Below, piece by piece: positions 51,252-60,373 of a stretch of DNA of 64,000 bases (position 1 is the stretch's first letter; each line of letters begins with the position of its first letter). Below the pieces are notes generated by a model, which worked only from the letters and a program-made list of their open reading frames with translations, searched no databases and was not told where the DNA came from. This DNA is from CAWIHK01 sp963835935 (GTDB lineage: Bacteria > Bacteroidota > Ignavibacteria > UBA10030 > CAVZMI01). The DNA is taken from positions 248,001 to 312,000 of the forward strand of contig CAWIHK010000006.1 of assembly GCA_963835935.1 (NCBI GenBank). Direction: 5' to 3'. Both the position numbers and the translations under genes were made by a program.

Positions 51252-52132
51252 TGAAATCGTTGATAGGATGGAATAATCGATTGAAGAGTTTAAATAGGTT
51301 TTATCGTGTGTTTTGCATCACATTATTTATTTTTATCGCAGGGTACATTATTTTTACAGGCCGCACCGCGAAGGCTTCCGGTACGCATCCGGTGTTTATT
51401 GAATATTCGGCACAGGATAGCACAGGAATGTTTTTCGCCGGAGAAGAATTGACATACAATGTTAGTTATGCCTTTTTTGATCTCGGTGAAATAAAAATAA
51501 AGACGCTTGAAGTAAATACGGTTGAAGGAAAGACAACCGTTAAAGCGATTGCAAACATCGATTCGTATTCAGGTGTACCGTTTGTAGATCTGCATGCAAT
51601 CTTTCAAAGCGAATTTTCCGATGTTCCCCAACCGAAAACTTTCGTTGGAAAAACAAAAGAAAACGATCAGTGGCAGGAAACAAAATATTTGTTTGACTAT
51701 GATCAAAAAAAAGTTTTTGTGGAAAAGGGATGGGAGAATAAGCCTCCTGATAAACTTGACACTTTGATCATAAAAGGAGACGCGCAGGATGGTTTATCGC
51801 TCTTCTTTTTTGCAAGAAAAAATTCCGGGCAAAACAAACAAAGTCTAATAAGTCCTTATGTCGGAGAGAAGCGATCTCGCGCTTATATCAAATTCTCGGA
51901 CGAGATAACGACAACTAGTATCGATGCTGTGAAATATGACGTGAAAGTAAATGAATTCGAAGGCGAGGCAGACTTTACCGGTATTTTTGGTTTGACCGGA
52001 GGGTTTAGCGGTCAATTTAGCGCCGATGATGCGCACGTTCCTATTGTAGCAAAAATGAAAGTTCTCATTGGGAAAGTGAGGATTGAATTAAAGAGCTGGA
52101 AGCGAAACGGATGGCAACCTCCAAAGGCGTAG
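51248..52132 (+). CDS. DUF3108 domain protein
   Basis: The 294-residue product has one N-terminal hydrophobic segment (VFCITLFIFIAGYIIFT, about residues 20-36) as signal or anchor, then the DUF3108 beta domain starting FAGEELTYNVSYAFFDLGEI, with SYSGVPFVDLHAIFQSEF and DGLSLFFFARKN. These periplasmic or envelope proteins have no established role. The ATG overlaps the ctpA stop, and its own end overlaps the carbonic-anhydrase-like gene by 22 bp. Confidence 0.85.
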   Translation: MMKSLIGWNNRLKSLNRFYRVFCITLFIFIAGYIIFTGRTAKASGTHPVFIEYSAQDSTGMFFAGEELTYNVSYAFFDLGEIKIKTLEVNTVEGKTTVKAIANIDSYSGVPFVDLHAIFQSEFSDVPQPKTFVGKTKENDQWQETKYLFDYDQKKVFVEKGWENKPPDKLDTLIIKGDAQDGLSLFFFARKNSGQNKQSLISPYVGEKRSRAYIKFSDEITTTSIDAVKYDVKVNEFEGEADFTGIFGLTGGFSGQFSADDAHVPIVAKMKVLIGKVRIELKSWKRNGWQPPKA

Positions 52133-52656
52133 ACTGGGGAGGAGTAATTCTTCCATACAAAGGAATTCTGCCGGAGATTGATAAAACCGTATTCATTGCA
52201 CATGGTGCGGTAATCGTCGGCGATGTCACAATCGGAAAAGAAAGCAGTATTTGGTTCAATGCAGTAGTTCGCGGCGATGTAAATTTCATTCGTATCGGTG
52301 AACGAACGAATGTTCAGGATGGCGCAGTACTGCATGTCACTCATCAGAAATATCCCTTAACGATTGGATCTCATATAACGATCGGTCATGGTGTGATTGC
52401 ACATGGATGTACCATACACGATTTTTGTTTGCTCGGCATGGGATGTCGTGTGCTCGACAACGCAATTATAGAACCACATTCGCTTATTGCGGCAGGCGCA
52501 GTTATTCGGGAAGGTCAAATTATTCCGGAAGGTTCACTTGCGGCAGGTGTTCCTGCTCGTGTGATACGGAAATTGACGGATGAGGAGCGGCTGAGTCTGG
52601 AACAATCTGCGAAAAACTATTGCAGCTACGTCTACCAATATCGCGCTCAGATGTAA
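52111..52656 (+). CDS. Gamma carbonic anhydrase-like hexapeptide protein
   Basis: The 181-residue left-handed beta-helix protein has hexapeptide repeats IAHGAVIVGDVTIGKESSIW, then RIGERTNVQDGAVLHV. The metal-site histidines are in VLHVTHQ and ITIGHGVIAHGCTIHDF (three His, as in Cam/CaiE/YrdA). LAAGVPARVIRKLTDEE closes the fold. It may be a zinc-dependent carbonic anhydrase, but many relatives are inactive and have other roles. The start lies inside the DUF3108 gene. Confidence 0.9.
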   Translation: MATSKGVDWGGVILPYKGILPEIDKTVFIAHGAVIVGDVTIGKESSIWFNAVVRGDVNFIRIGERTNVQDGAVLHVTHQKYPLTIGSHITIGHGVIAHGCTIHDFCLLGMGCRVLDNAIIEPHSLIAAGAVIREGQIIPEGSLAAGVPARVIRKLTDEERLSLEQSAKNYCSYVYQYRAQM

Positions 52657-52673
52657 CCGCGCAGGAGGAATTC

Positions 52674-53570
52674 ATGAAACTCCGTTTCTGGGGAACACGT
52701 GGATCTATTCCAACACCGGGAAAGGCTACAGCCAAATACGGCGGCAACACTCCATGCGTCGAGTTACGACTCGACGACGGTCATCTTATCATCTTTGATG
52801 CTGGAACTGGAATTCGAGTCCTGGGTGATCACTTGCTTGAGTCCGGCGAATCGATACAGGCGCACATTCTAATCAGTCATCCGCACTGGGATCATATACA
52901 GGGATTTCCTTTTTTCAAGCCTGCGTTTATTTCGGGGAATGAATTGACAATCGTCGGAAGTGAGCCGGAAGGAATTACACTTAGACGAGTAATCGCAGAT
53001 CAGATGAATAAAATTTATTTTCCTATTCAAATAAGCGAATTAAAAGCTCGTATAAATTTCAAACCTGTTGGCGAGGAAACATTTCAAATCCGAAATGCCA
53101 CGGTAAATACGATTTTTGTCAATCATCCCGCTCTTGCTCTTGGATACCGGGTTACACAAAACGGCAAGTCCGTGGTATATATCAGCGATAACGAACCGTT
53201 CGATCGTGAAGTTGCTCACCAGATGACTAATTTAGCGGCTCCGGTGCTTCAACTGTATCAATCCGCCAATGGCGATCCCAATAAAAGGATTTTTGATTTT
53301 GTGAAGAATGCAGATGTCCTTATCCACGATGCCACATATACACCCGAAGAATATATCGATAAGGTTGGATGGGGACACTCGCATTATTTATTTACATTGA
53401 AGGTTGCACATGAAGGGCAGGTAAAAAAATTGCTTCTGTTCCATCATGAACAGACACACAATGATGAACGGGTGGCTGACATCGAAAAGAAGTGCCAGCG
53501 TGAAGTCTCACGCCGAAAATATGGTTTCGAGTGTACCGCCGCTGCCGAGGGAATGGAGTTGGAGTTTTAA
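52674..53570 (+). CDS. MBL-fold metallo-hydrolase
   Basis: About 298 residues. It opens MKLRFWGTRGSIPTPG, has FDAGTGIRVLG and the metal motif SHPHWDHIQGFPFFKP (HxHxDH, about residues 77-92), then VNHPALALGYRV, VYISDNEPFD and a late LLLFHHEQTHND. These resemble the cyclic-phosphate or nucleotide phosphodiesterase branch of the MBL superfamily; the substrate is unknown. AGGAGG sits five bases before ATG 52674, ruling out the earlier in-frame start. Confidence 0.88.
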   Translation: MKLRFWGTRGSIPTPGKATAKYGGNTPCVELRLDDGHLIIFDAGTGIRVLGDHLLESGESIQAHILISHPHWDHIQGFPFFKPAFISGNELTIVGSEPEGITLRRVIADQMNKIYFPIQISELKARINFKPVGEETFQIRNATVNTIFVNHPALALGYRVTQNGKSVVYISDNEPFDREVAHQMTNLAAPVLQLYQSANGDPNKRIFDFVKNADVLIHDATYTPEEYIDKVGWGHSHYLFTLKVAHEGQVKKLLLFHHEQTHNDERVADIEKKCQREVSRRKYGFECTAAAEGMELEF

Positions 53571-53574
53571 TAAC

Positions 53575-53603
53575 TTGACATTCGTTTGTTGCATAAGTAT
53601 ATT
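53575..53603 (+). promoter_or_regulatory. Cold-shock gene promoter
   Basis: TTGACA (53575-53580), a 17 bp spacer and TATATT (53598-53603). The start would be about 165 nt before the ATG at 53776, giving a long leader, which is usual for cold-shock mRNAs. An ACGAAAT/ATTTCGT hairpin near 53699 lies in the leader. Confidence 0.65.
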
Positions 53604-53775
53604 TTCGTCGATGAGTTAGCTTGAGAAAATGTTGGGGTTGTTAATCGTGAGGTTTTATCTTCACAAACGGTATGAAACGACAGGGGAATGCAGTAATCTA
53701 CGAAATGAGATTTCGTGTATGTAACGATTAGAGATATGCTCAGTTCCCATGTGGTTTTAAGGAGGTACCGTTATT

Positions 53776-53982
53776 ATGCCAAGAGGCAAGGTAAAGTGGT
53801 TCGATGGGAAAAAGGGTTTCGGATTCATTGAACAGGATGGGGGAGGAGATATTTTTGTGCATTTCTCGGCAATAAAAACAGAAAAGAAATTCAAAGCTCT
53901 CGAACAAGGCATGAGTGTCGAGTTTGAAGTTGTCGAAGGGAAAAAAGGGCCTCAAGCAATAAATGTTGTGACGGTTCAGTAA
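53776..53982 (+). CDS. cspA: Cold-shock protein, CspA family
   Basis: The 68-residue OB-fold has RNP1 in KGFGFIEQDG and RNP2 in DIFVHFSAI, preceded by MPRGKVKWFDGKK. It binds single-stranded RNA or DNA and melts RNA structure. AAGGAGG lies eight bases before the ATG. It is a single gene with its own promoter and a long leader. Confidence 0.95.
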   Translation: MPRGKVKWFDGKKGFGFIEQDGGGDIFVHFSAIKTEKKFKALEQGMSVEFEVVEGKKGPQAINVVTVQ

Positions 53983-54030
53983 TAACACAGACGGTTAAAA
54001 TCAGGGTTTTATATAACGTGGAGTATATAC

Positions 54031-54513
54031 ATGGTTTTCGAGTTCAAACAACAAGATATTAAACTCATTGCAAAAACACTTGGAGTAGAAGCTAAAGCGA
54101 AAGGGAATAACTTCCGTTTCGAACTCGAACATCCCGAATCAAAACGAAAACTCGCGTTGGAGATTTATCCGAATATCAAAATAGGCAAACAATTCGGAAA
54201 TCTCATCTCAGTGTATACACAATCTGCACATCTTCAATTACATTTTTGTTCCGGATATGTTGTCAGCGAATTACTCGGCGAAGTAACGTTCATCGGCGAG
54301 GATCATGGAAAACTTTCAGGATTGATTGTGGAGAAAGAAGCCGGCTGTTCGCTTTATGCCAATGTTGATCGAAAAATTCTTTCGGGCGATTTTACACAAT
54401 TAGGCCCGGAGATTATGCTATCGGGAATTGCATTGTCTTTGACAGAATCGATTTTACTTCCTACAAAACGTCAGACTACACGACGCTCGCCTGCACGTGC
54501 AAAGAAAAAATAA
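54031..54513 (+). CDS. Hypothetical protein upstream of ybeY
   Basis: The 160-residue soluble protein has no recognised motif. Residues 1-135 alternate beta strands (FRFELEHPESKRKLALEIYP, LISVYTQSAHLQLHFCSGYV), and the end is basic (RRSPARAKKK), which could touch nucleic acid. It overlaps ybeY by 17 bp, so the two are co-translated. I do not assign a function. Confidence 0.7.
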   Translation: MVFEFKQQDIKLIAKTLGVEAKAKGNNFRFELEHPESKRKLALEIYPNIKIGKQFGNLISVYTQSAHLQLHFCSGYVVSELLGEVTFIGEDHGKLSGLIVEKEAGCSLYANVDRKILSGDFTQLGPEIMLSGIALSLTESILLPTKRQTTRRSPARAKKK

Positions 54514-54949
54514 GATAATTATCTCAGTTACGAATGCGCACAAATACCGGAAGTATCCTGTGCAGGAAGTTCGTACGCTCTGTTCTCTGGTCGTGCGCGG
54601 AGAAAAAAAGGCGAACGTGTCAATCAGCGTCGTTTTTCTCAATCACGAACAGACAATTCATTTAAATAAAAAATTCTTGAAGCATGCGCGAACGACGGAT
54701 GTTATTTCTTTTTGTTATGAAACCGTGCCCGATCTGGAATGTGAAATCTTCGTTAACCTCGATCAGGCTCAAGAACAGTGCGGAACATTCAACACATCTC
54801 CGCGAGATGAAGTTCGGCGTCTGATCATTCACGGCTTACTTCATGCATTCGGGTATGATGATTTATCCGAGGGGGATCAATTCGTCATGCACGCCAGAGA
54901 AAATAAATATCTTGAGCTTTTCGGAAGAGCACAAAAAAACAAAGCTTGA
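54497..54949 (+). CDS. ybeY: Endoribonuclease YbeY
   Basis: The 150-residue single-strand endoribonuclease acts in 16S rRNA 3' processing and ribosome quality control. Its metal motif is RLIIHGLLHAFGYDDLSEGD: the first two His are standard (HxxxH), and the third ligand is Asp instead of His. FLNHEQTIHLNKKFLKH and RTTDVISFCYE are also typical. The start is GTG 54497 within the preceding gene; no ATG is available upstream of the conserved strand. Confidence 0.9.
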   Translation: MQRKNKIIISVTNAHKYRKYPVQEVRTLCSLVVRGEKKANVSISVVFLNHEQTIHLNKKFLKHARTTDVISFCYETVPDLECEIFVNLDQAQEQCGTFNTSPRDEVRRLIIHGLLHAFGYDDLSEGDQFVMHARENKYLELFGRAQKNKA

Positions 54950-54973
54950 CTTTCGGGAATTATTTCTTAAATT
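54946..54973 (+). promoter_or_regulatory. Promoter before the smg-topA unit
   Basis: TTGACT (54946-54951), a 16 bp spacer and TAAATT (54968-54973). The stop of ybeY overlaps the -35 box. Confidence 0.5.
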
Positions 54974-55031
54974 GCGCTCAGATTATATAACGATAGCGCG
55001 AAGAGGAGTGTAGGAGGAAACAGCCGGGCTC

Positions 55032-55490
55032 ATGCAAGAAAAGATATTGGAATTAATAGTATTTATTTTATCAGAGATTAAACACGACAAACAACTAAGA
55101 GATATAGATGTACCATCTCTCACTCGCCAAGGTTTTACTCATGCAGAAATAACAAGTGCGTACAATTGGGTGTTCGATCATTTTATGCCTGGTGCATCGA
55201 TCCCCGATTCGTATGGACACGATCGACCTGTTTCACATCGTATCTTGCATAACGCTGAACGGCTCACAATATCGACGGAAGCACAAGGGTATCTCCTCCA
55301 GCTGCGTGAATTGGAAATTATAACGGAAGAAGAATTGGAATTCATCATCGAACGAATCATGATGACCGATTTGTTCGATGCGACGGTGAGTGATATTACA
55401 TCGCTTGTTGCTGCCGTCCTTTTTGAAACTGACGACCGGATCAAGCCGCCGTCTCAATTGTTCGGAAATAGTACAGAAACGGTTCATTAA
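55032..55490 (+). CDS. smg: DUF494 (Smg family) protein
   Basis: The 152-residue, largely helical product begins MQEKILELIVFILSEI, as Smg/DUF494 proteins do, with a helix-turn-helix-like LTRQGFTHAEITSAYNWVFD (about residues 29-48) and YLLQLRELEIITEEELEFII. Its function is unknown; in many genomes it lies next to topA, as here (15 bp before). Transcribed together with topA and xerC. Confidence 0.85.
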   Translation: MQEKILELIVFILSEIKHDKQLRDIDVPSLTRQGFTHAEITSAYNWVFDHFMPGASIPDSYGHDRPVSHRILHNAERLTISTEAQGYLLQLRELEIITEEELEFIIERIMMTDLFDATVSDITSLVAAVLFETDDRIKPPSQLFGNSTETVH

Positions 55491-55505
55491 CAGAAGTAAT
55501 TACGA

Positions 55506-57764
55506 ATGAAAAAATCATTAATTATTGTTGAATCTCCCGCAAAAGCAAAAACCATAAATAAATATCTCGGGAAAGAATATATTGTAGAAGCATCGGTTGG
55601 TCACATTAAAAATTTACCGAAAAGTAAATTGGGAATAGATGTTGACAACGACTATGTTCTCGTTTATGAACCGATCCATGGCAAAGATGAAGTTATTGAA
55701 AAGCTTCAGGATCTAGCGAAGAAAGCAGAGTCGGTTTATATAGCTACCGACCCCGACCGTGAGGGTGAAGCGATTGCATGGCACATCGCCGAGGAAATAG
55801 ACTCACAAAATAATTCTATAAAGCGTGTTCTTTTTCATGAGATAACCCCGAGTGGTGTGACTGAAGCCATGAAACACCCGCGCAAGATCGATATGCATCT
55901 GGTCGATTCACAACAAGCGCGAAGGGCGATGGATAGAATCGTTGGTTATAAAATCAGCCCGTTCATCTGGAAAACGGTTTATTACGGCCTCTCGGCCGGG
56001 CGTGTGCAATCCGTAACACTTCGGTTGATTTGCGAGCGGGAAGAAGAAATTCAATCTTTCCTTCCACAAGAATATTGGAGTATCATCGGTGAGTTTTCGA
56101 CGGATGCTGCAGCGCCATTTTTTGCAAAGCTTTTTAAAGTGGCTGGCGATGATCCGAGGATTCCCGATGAAACGACTGTCAATGGTTATCTTTCGGATAT
56201 AAGAAAACAACAATTCAGCATCGAATCAGTGCAACGAAAAATCGTAAAACGAAATCCGTTGCCGCCTTTTATCACGAGTACTCTGCAGCAGGAAGCCGCA
56301 AGCAGATTGCGGTTCAGTGCAAAACGAACAATGACTCTTGCGCAGAAATTATATGAAGGAATCGATCTGGGTGAAGAAGGAATGGTCGGCTTGATCACGT
56401 ACATGCGCACGGATTCAACCAGATTGAGTTCGGAAGCAATCCACGCTGTTCGTGAATATATCTATTCAAATTATGGCGGCGATTATCTTCCGAAAGAAGC
56501 TCGTGAATTTAAAAAAGGAAAAAGCTCGCAAGATGCCCACGAAGCTATTCGGCCGACATTGGTTAAATACACGCCAAAGTTTGTGAAGAAGCATCTTGAC
56601 AAAGATCTTTTCGCTTTATACGAATTGATATGGAATCGGTTTATTGCCTGCCAGATGACCCCGGCGCAATTTGAAGCGATCAGTGTAGATATTAAAGGAG
56701 GCGACTATCTTTTTCGTGCCACCGGATCAATTCCGAAATTCCGCGGGTTCCTTCAGGTGTACGACGACTTGCAGGAAGAAAACTGCAAGAATGGAGATGA
56801 TGCAGATCCAACGTCGGCAATTCCAGAAAATATCCATGATGGGCAGCAGAGTACATTACAAAATATTATTCCAAAACAACATTTTACAAAACCGCCCCCA
56901 AGGTATACTGAAAGCAGTCTCGTAAAAGAATTGGAAGCTCTGGGTATTGGCCGTCCAAGTACGTATGCGTCGATCGTGAGCACGATTCTCGACCGGAAAT
57001 ATGTAGAGCAGCGAGAGCGTAAACTATTTGCCGTAGATCTCGGCATTCAAGTCAACAAACTTCTTGTGGGAAACTTTCCGGAAATATTCAATGTGAAATT
57101 TACGGCTAAGATGGAAGAAGAACTCGACACGATTGCAAGCGGTCGAGGTTCTTATGTAAAAACGATGGACGATTTTTATCGTCCCTTCATACGTTCACTT
57201 GAACACGTCGAAAAATCCACTACGAAAATTAAAAAATCGCTTCAGGAAACCACAGATCAGGTATGCGAGCTCTGCGGCAAGCCGATGGTTATCAAATGGG
57301 GACGCAACGGTCGATTCATGGCGTGCAGCGGCTATCCGGCATGTAAAAATACAAAACCGCTTGAGCATGAACAGAAACAACTCGAGCACGTGAGCGGGAT
57401 GAAATGTGAACTCTGCGGCGGCGATATGATTGTGAAAGGCGGAAAGTTCGGAACGTTTCTAGGATGTTCGAACTATCCGGCCTGTAAAAATACAAAATCG
57501 ATTTCGATGGGTATGAAATGCCCGAAGTGCAAAGAAGGGGACGTCGTAGAGCGGAAAACAAAAAGAAAGCGCGCGTTTTATGGCTGCTCACGATATCCCA
57601 GCTGCGATTTCGCCTCGTGGGATAAACCGGTTGACAAGGTATGCGAGAATTGCAAATCACCTTATCTTGTTGTAAAATATTCTCAGAAGAAGGGAGAATA
57701 TCTATTGTGTCCGGATTGCAAGGAAGAGTTTGCCAAGGAAGAGCCACGCGAACCAGAGGCATAA
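55506..57764 (+). CDS. topA: DNA topoisomerase I, type IA
   Basis: The 752-residue enzyme relaxes negative supercoils. The Toprim domain opens LIIVESPAKAKTINKYLGKE and has ATDPDREGEAIAWHI. The active-site Tyr is in VGLITYMRTDSTRLSSEA (about residue 299). Four C-terminal zinc-ribbon modules follow (from about 580), each with CxxC pairs: CELCGKPM, CELCGGDM, CPKCKEGD and CENCKSPY. Three are usual, so four is a slight extension. xerC begins nine bases later. Confidence 0.96.
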   Translation: MKKSLIIVESPAKAKTINKYLGKEYIVEASVGHIKNLPKSKLGIDVDNDYVLVYEPIHGKDEVIEKLQDLAKKAESVYIATDPDREGEAIAWHIAEEIDSQNNSIKRVLFHEITPSGVTEAMKHPRKIDMHLVDSQQARRAMDRIVGYKISPFIWKTVYYGLSAGRVQSVTLRLICEREEEIQSFLPQEYWSIIGEFSTDAAAPFFAKLFKVAGDDPRIPDETTVNGYLSDIRKQQFSIESVQRKIVKRNPLPPFITSTLQQEAASRLRFSAKRTMTLAQKLYEGIDLGEEGMVGLITYMRTDSTRLSSEAIHAVREYIYSNYGGDYLPKEAREFKKGKSSQDAHEAIRPTLVKYTPKFVKKHLDKDLFALYELIWNRFIACQMTPAQFEAISVDIKGGDYLFRATGSIPKFRGFLQVYDDLQEENCKNGDDADPTSAIPENIHDGQQSTLQNIIPKQHFTKPPPRYTESSLVKELEALGIGRPSTYASIVSTILDRKYVEQRERKLFAVDLGIQVNKLLVGNFPEIFNVKFTAKMEEELDTIASGRGSYVKTMDDFYRPFIRSLEHVEKSTTKIKKSLQETTDQVCELCGKPMVIKWGRNGRFMACSGYPACKNTKPLEHEQKQLEHVSGMKCELCGGDMIVKGGKFGTFLGCSNYPACKNTKSISMGMKCPKCKEGDVVERKTKRKRAFYGCSRYPSCDFASWDKPVDKVCENCKSPYLVVKYSQKKGEYLLCPDCKEEFAKEEPREPEA

Positions 57765-57773
57765 GGATTGCCT

Positions 57774-58679
57774 ATGATCGAATATATTAATTTGTATATC
57801 GAGTCCTTACAGGTTGAACGTAATTACTCGGAGCATACATGCGTTGCATATCGAAGTGATCTCGAACAATTCAGACAATATGCAGCGGCGAGGATTGGCA
57901 TACAAGAGGTTAATATCGGAGGCATAACACGATTATTCCTCCGGGATTTTTTTGCACAACTTATGGAACATGGAGCAGCACGGAAGAGTGTTCGCCGAAA
58001 GATCGCTGCACTCCGCTCATTCTTCCGTTTTTTGGTACGCAGGCACATTCTGGTTCTCAACCCGGCAGAAGGGCTTATATCACCAAAATTAGAAAAACGG
58101 CTTCCCGTATTCATTGATGAAAAATCCATAGAACGGCTATTCACTTTGCCGGACCAGTCAACAGCGGAAGGTTGTCGCGATAGTGCTTTGCTCGAATTAT
58201 TTTACGGAACAGGTATTCGGCTTAGTGAATTGATCGGACTTCGCTTGAGGGATGTCGATTTGAACAACCGGACAATCAAAGTGCTTGGAAAAGGTGCAAA
58301 GCAGCGTGTGGTCCCAATCGGTGACAAGGCACTTATTGCACTCAAACGTTACCTCGAACACCGTCATGAATTATATACAGAAGAATCTCTTGTTGATGAT
58401 TTGGAAGGAGTGTTTCTTACTATTCATGGAAGAAAGATGTATCCGAAGGGTGTAAATCTCATTGTCAAACATTACCTAGAACAAGTATCGGAGGTCGAGA
58501 AAAAAAGTCCCCACGTTCTTCGGCACTCATTTGCCACACATATGCTTGATCGCGGTGCAGATCTTAGAGCAGTTAAAGAACTACTGGGACATGAAAGTCT
58601 ATCCACAACACAAATCTACACTCATGTTACTGTGGAGCGGTTGAAAAAAGCGTATGCCCAGGCTCATCCTAAGGCGTAA
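57774..58679 (+). CDS. xerC: Tyrosine recombinase XerC
   Basis: About 301 residues. An N-terminal SAM-like core-binding domain (residues 1-85, LQVERNYSEHTCVAYRSDLE) is followed by the catalytic domain with all six residues: Arg in YGTGIRLSELIGL, Lys in VLGKGAKQRVVPIG, HVLRHSFATHML (His and Arg), His in LLGHESLSTTQ and the Tyr nucleophile in IYTHV. It resolves chromosome dimers at dif with XerD. ATG 57774 is chosen with AAGGA seven bases upstream; a TTG two codons earlier is in frame. Confidence 0.93.
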   Translation: MIEYINLYIESLQVERNYSEHTCVAYRSDLEQFRQYAAARIGIQEVNIGGITRLFLRDFFAQLMEHGAARKSVRRKIAALRSFFRFLVRRHILVLNPAEGLISPKLEKRLPVFIDEKSIERLFTLPDQSTAEGCRDSALLELFYGTGIRLSELIGLRLRDVDLNNRTIKVLGKGAKQRVVPIGDKALIALKRYLEHRHELYTEESLVDDLEGVFLTIHGRKMYPKGVNLIVKHYLEQVSEVEKKSPHVLRHSFATHMLDRGADLRAVKELLGHESLSTTQIYTHVTVERLKKAYAQAHPKA

Positions 58680-58818
58680 AGGTTCAGTTTTTTTCTGATG
58701 CTGCCGACAATTGAGGAGAGGGAAAAAACTAAAAGCCAGGACGCCGACTCGATCAATGGTACCGATCAGGAAGACGGAACGGTAATTCACTAGTTAGTAG
58801 CTTAGAAAGGAGATACCT

Positions 58819-59151
58819 ATGCGAACGAAGTTCACAGCCCGTCATTTCCGAACACACGCAACGTTAAAGGAATATGCAATTGATAGCGTTAAAAAAATGG
58901 AGAAATTTTATGATGGAATAATAAGCGCAGAAGTCATTCTCAGTTACGAAAAAGCTGTTGATAGTGTAAAAATTGCAGAAATAAATTTAACCGTCCACGG
59001 AAAAATATTGACGGCTATGGAAAAGTCCGAGGATTTTATTAAATCGATAGATCTGGCTATTGATAAAATCGAACGCCAGCTTGTCAAATATAAAACAAAA
59101 CTCCATCAGCGAAAGACTCCTACTAAAGTAGAAATAATGAGCGTAGAATGA
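58819..59151 (+). CDS. hpf: Ribosome hibernation promoting factor (short form)
   Basis: The 110-residue product has a single HPF/RaiA domain: FTARHFRTHATLKEYAIDSV (residues 5-24), AEVILSYEKAVDSVKIAEIN, and IKSIDLAIDKIERQLVKYKT. It lacks the C-terminal dimerisation domain of long HPF. It binds the decoding site of idle ribosomes. AAAGGAG precedes the ATG. It overlaps hprK by ATGA, an arrangement also seen in rpoN-hpf-type operons. Confidence 0.92.
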   Translation: MRTKFTARHFRTHATLKEYAIDSVKKMEKFYDGIISAEVILSYEKAVDSVKIAEINLTVHGKILTAMEKSEDFIKSIDLAIDKIERQLVKYKTKLHQRKTPTKVEIMSVE

Positions 59152-60165
59152 AGAAACTGGAAACGAAAGAAGTTCAAAATCACAGCATTACCGTTGGTTT
59201 TTTATTCGAACGCATGCAGAGCAGGATGAAACTGCGAATGCTCAACGAGGGCATCGGCCTCGATAAAGAAATCTCTGATAAAAACATACACCGGCCCGGG
59301 CTCGCTCTGGCCGGGTATGTTGAACTTTTTACATATAATCGCGTGCAGGTTTTTGGAAATACGGAAATCAAATATTTGAACCATCTCACGATAGATCAAC
59401 GGATTGCCGCGTTTAAAATAATTTTACAATTTGATATACCGTGCATCATCATATCGAATAATAATCCTCTGCACGAAGAATTAATATCGATAGCTACGCA
59501 GTACAACATTGCAGTCATGCAAAGCTCGGATGAAACCACGAAACTTGTTTTCCTCCTGAGCGATTTTCTCGATGATCAGTTCGCTCCGCAAACGGTTGTT
59601 CATGGATCGTTCATCGATGTGTATGGTGTCGGTGTATTGATTATGGGGAAATCAGGAATTGGAAAGAGCGAAGTCGCTCTCGATCTGGTTGAGCGTGGGC
59701 ATAGATTGGTAGCCGATGATATAGTCATGCTTACCCGCAAAGGAGAAGATATTCTCATGGGATCCGGTACCGATCTTGTGAAACACTTTATGGAAATAAG
59801 AGGTTTAGGGCTGATCGATGTTCGAAGCATGTTCGGTGTACGCGCAATCAGAATATCAGAAACGCGTTGAGATTCTCGTTGAACTTCAGGTTTGGGAGCC
59901 GGATGAAGATTATACACGCACCGGCTTGGATGAAGATACAATTTCGATTATGGATATCGAAATTCCTTTAGTCAAACTTCCGATTTTTCCCGGGAAAAAT
60001 GTTACGGTTATAATTGAGGTTATCGCACTCAATCATTTATTGAAGCGTTATGGTTACGATGCTGCGAAAGATTTTACTCAGCGGCTTGAACTTTTGATCG
60101 AGGAGAAGAGCAAAAAAAATATAGGAAATCGTGCTGTAGACTTCTTTGAACACGATTTTGAGTAA
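59148..60165 (+). pseudogene. hprK: HPr kinase/phosphorylase with a one-base frameshift
   Basis: The first frame (59148-59870) gives the N-terminal domain, the Walker A loop GVLIMGKSGIGKSEVALDLV (about residues 162-181) and the signature MEIRGLGLIDVRSMFGVRAI, then stops. The rest (RVEILVELQVWEPDEDYTRT, PGKNVTVIIEVIALNHLL) is in the +1 frame, ending at 60165. Dropping one A of the pair at 59852-59853 gives AIRYQKRVEIL, as expected for HprK. It is either a true lesion or a read error. HprK phosphorylates HPr on Ser in carbon control. Confidence 0.85.
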
Positions 60166-60233
60166 TATTTTGATTTAAAACACAGAATTAGTGTGTTTTC
60201 AACTCTTTTTTCATCCGTTTTGTAAAAAAAAAC

Positions 60234-60262
60234 TTGACAAAAGGTAGTATTTTTTATATTTT
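60234..60262 (+). promoter_or_regulatory. Promoter before the M23 peptidase gene
   Basis: TTGACA (60234-60239), followed by TATATT at 60255-60260 (15 bp) or TATTTT at 60257-60262 (17 bp). The leader is about 105 nt. Confidence 0.55.
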
Positions 60263-60373
60263 CATCACGAAACATAAAAATCGCTATTCAGGGGATTGGA
60301 ATGGCGTTCTGTCGTGAAGTTGCATTAAATCAACCTGTCACACACTTTAGTCAATTTTAAAAAAGGAGTGTTC

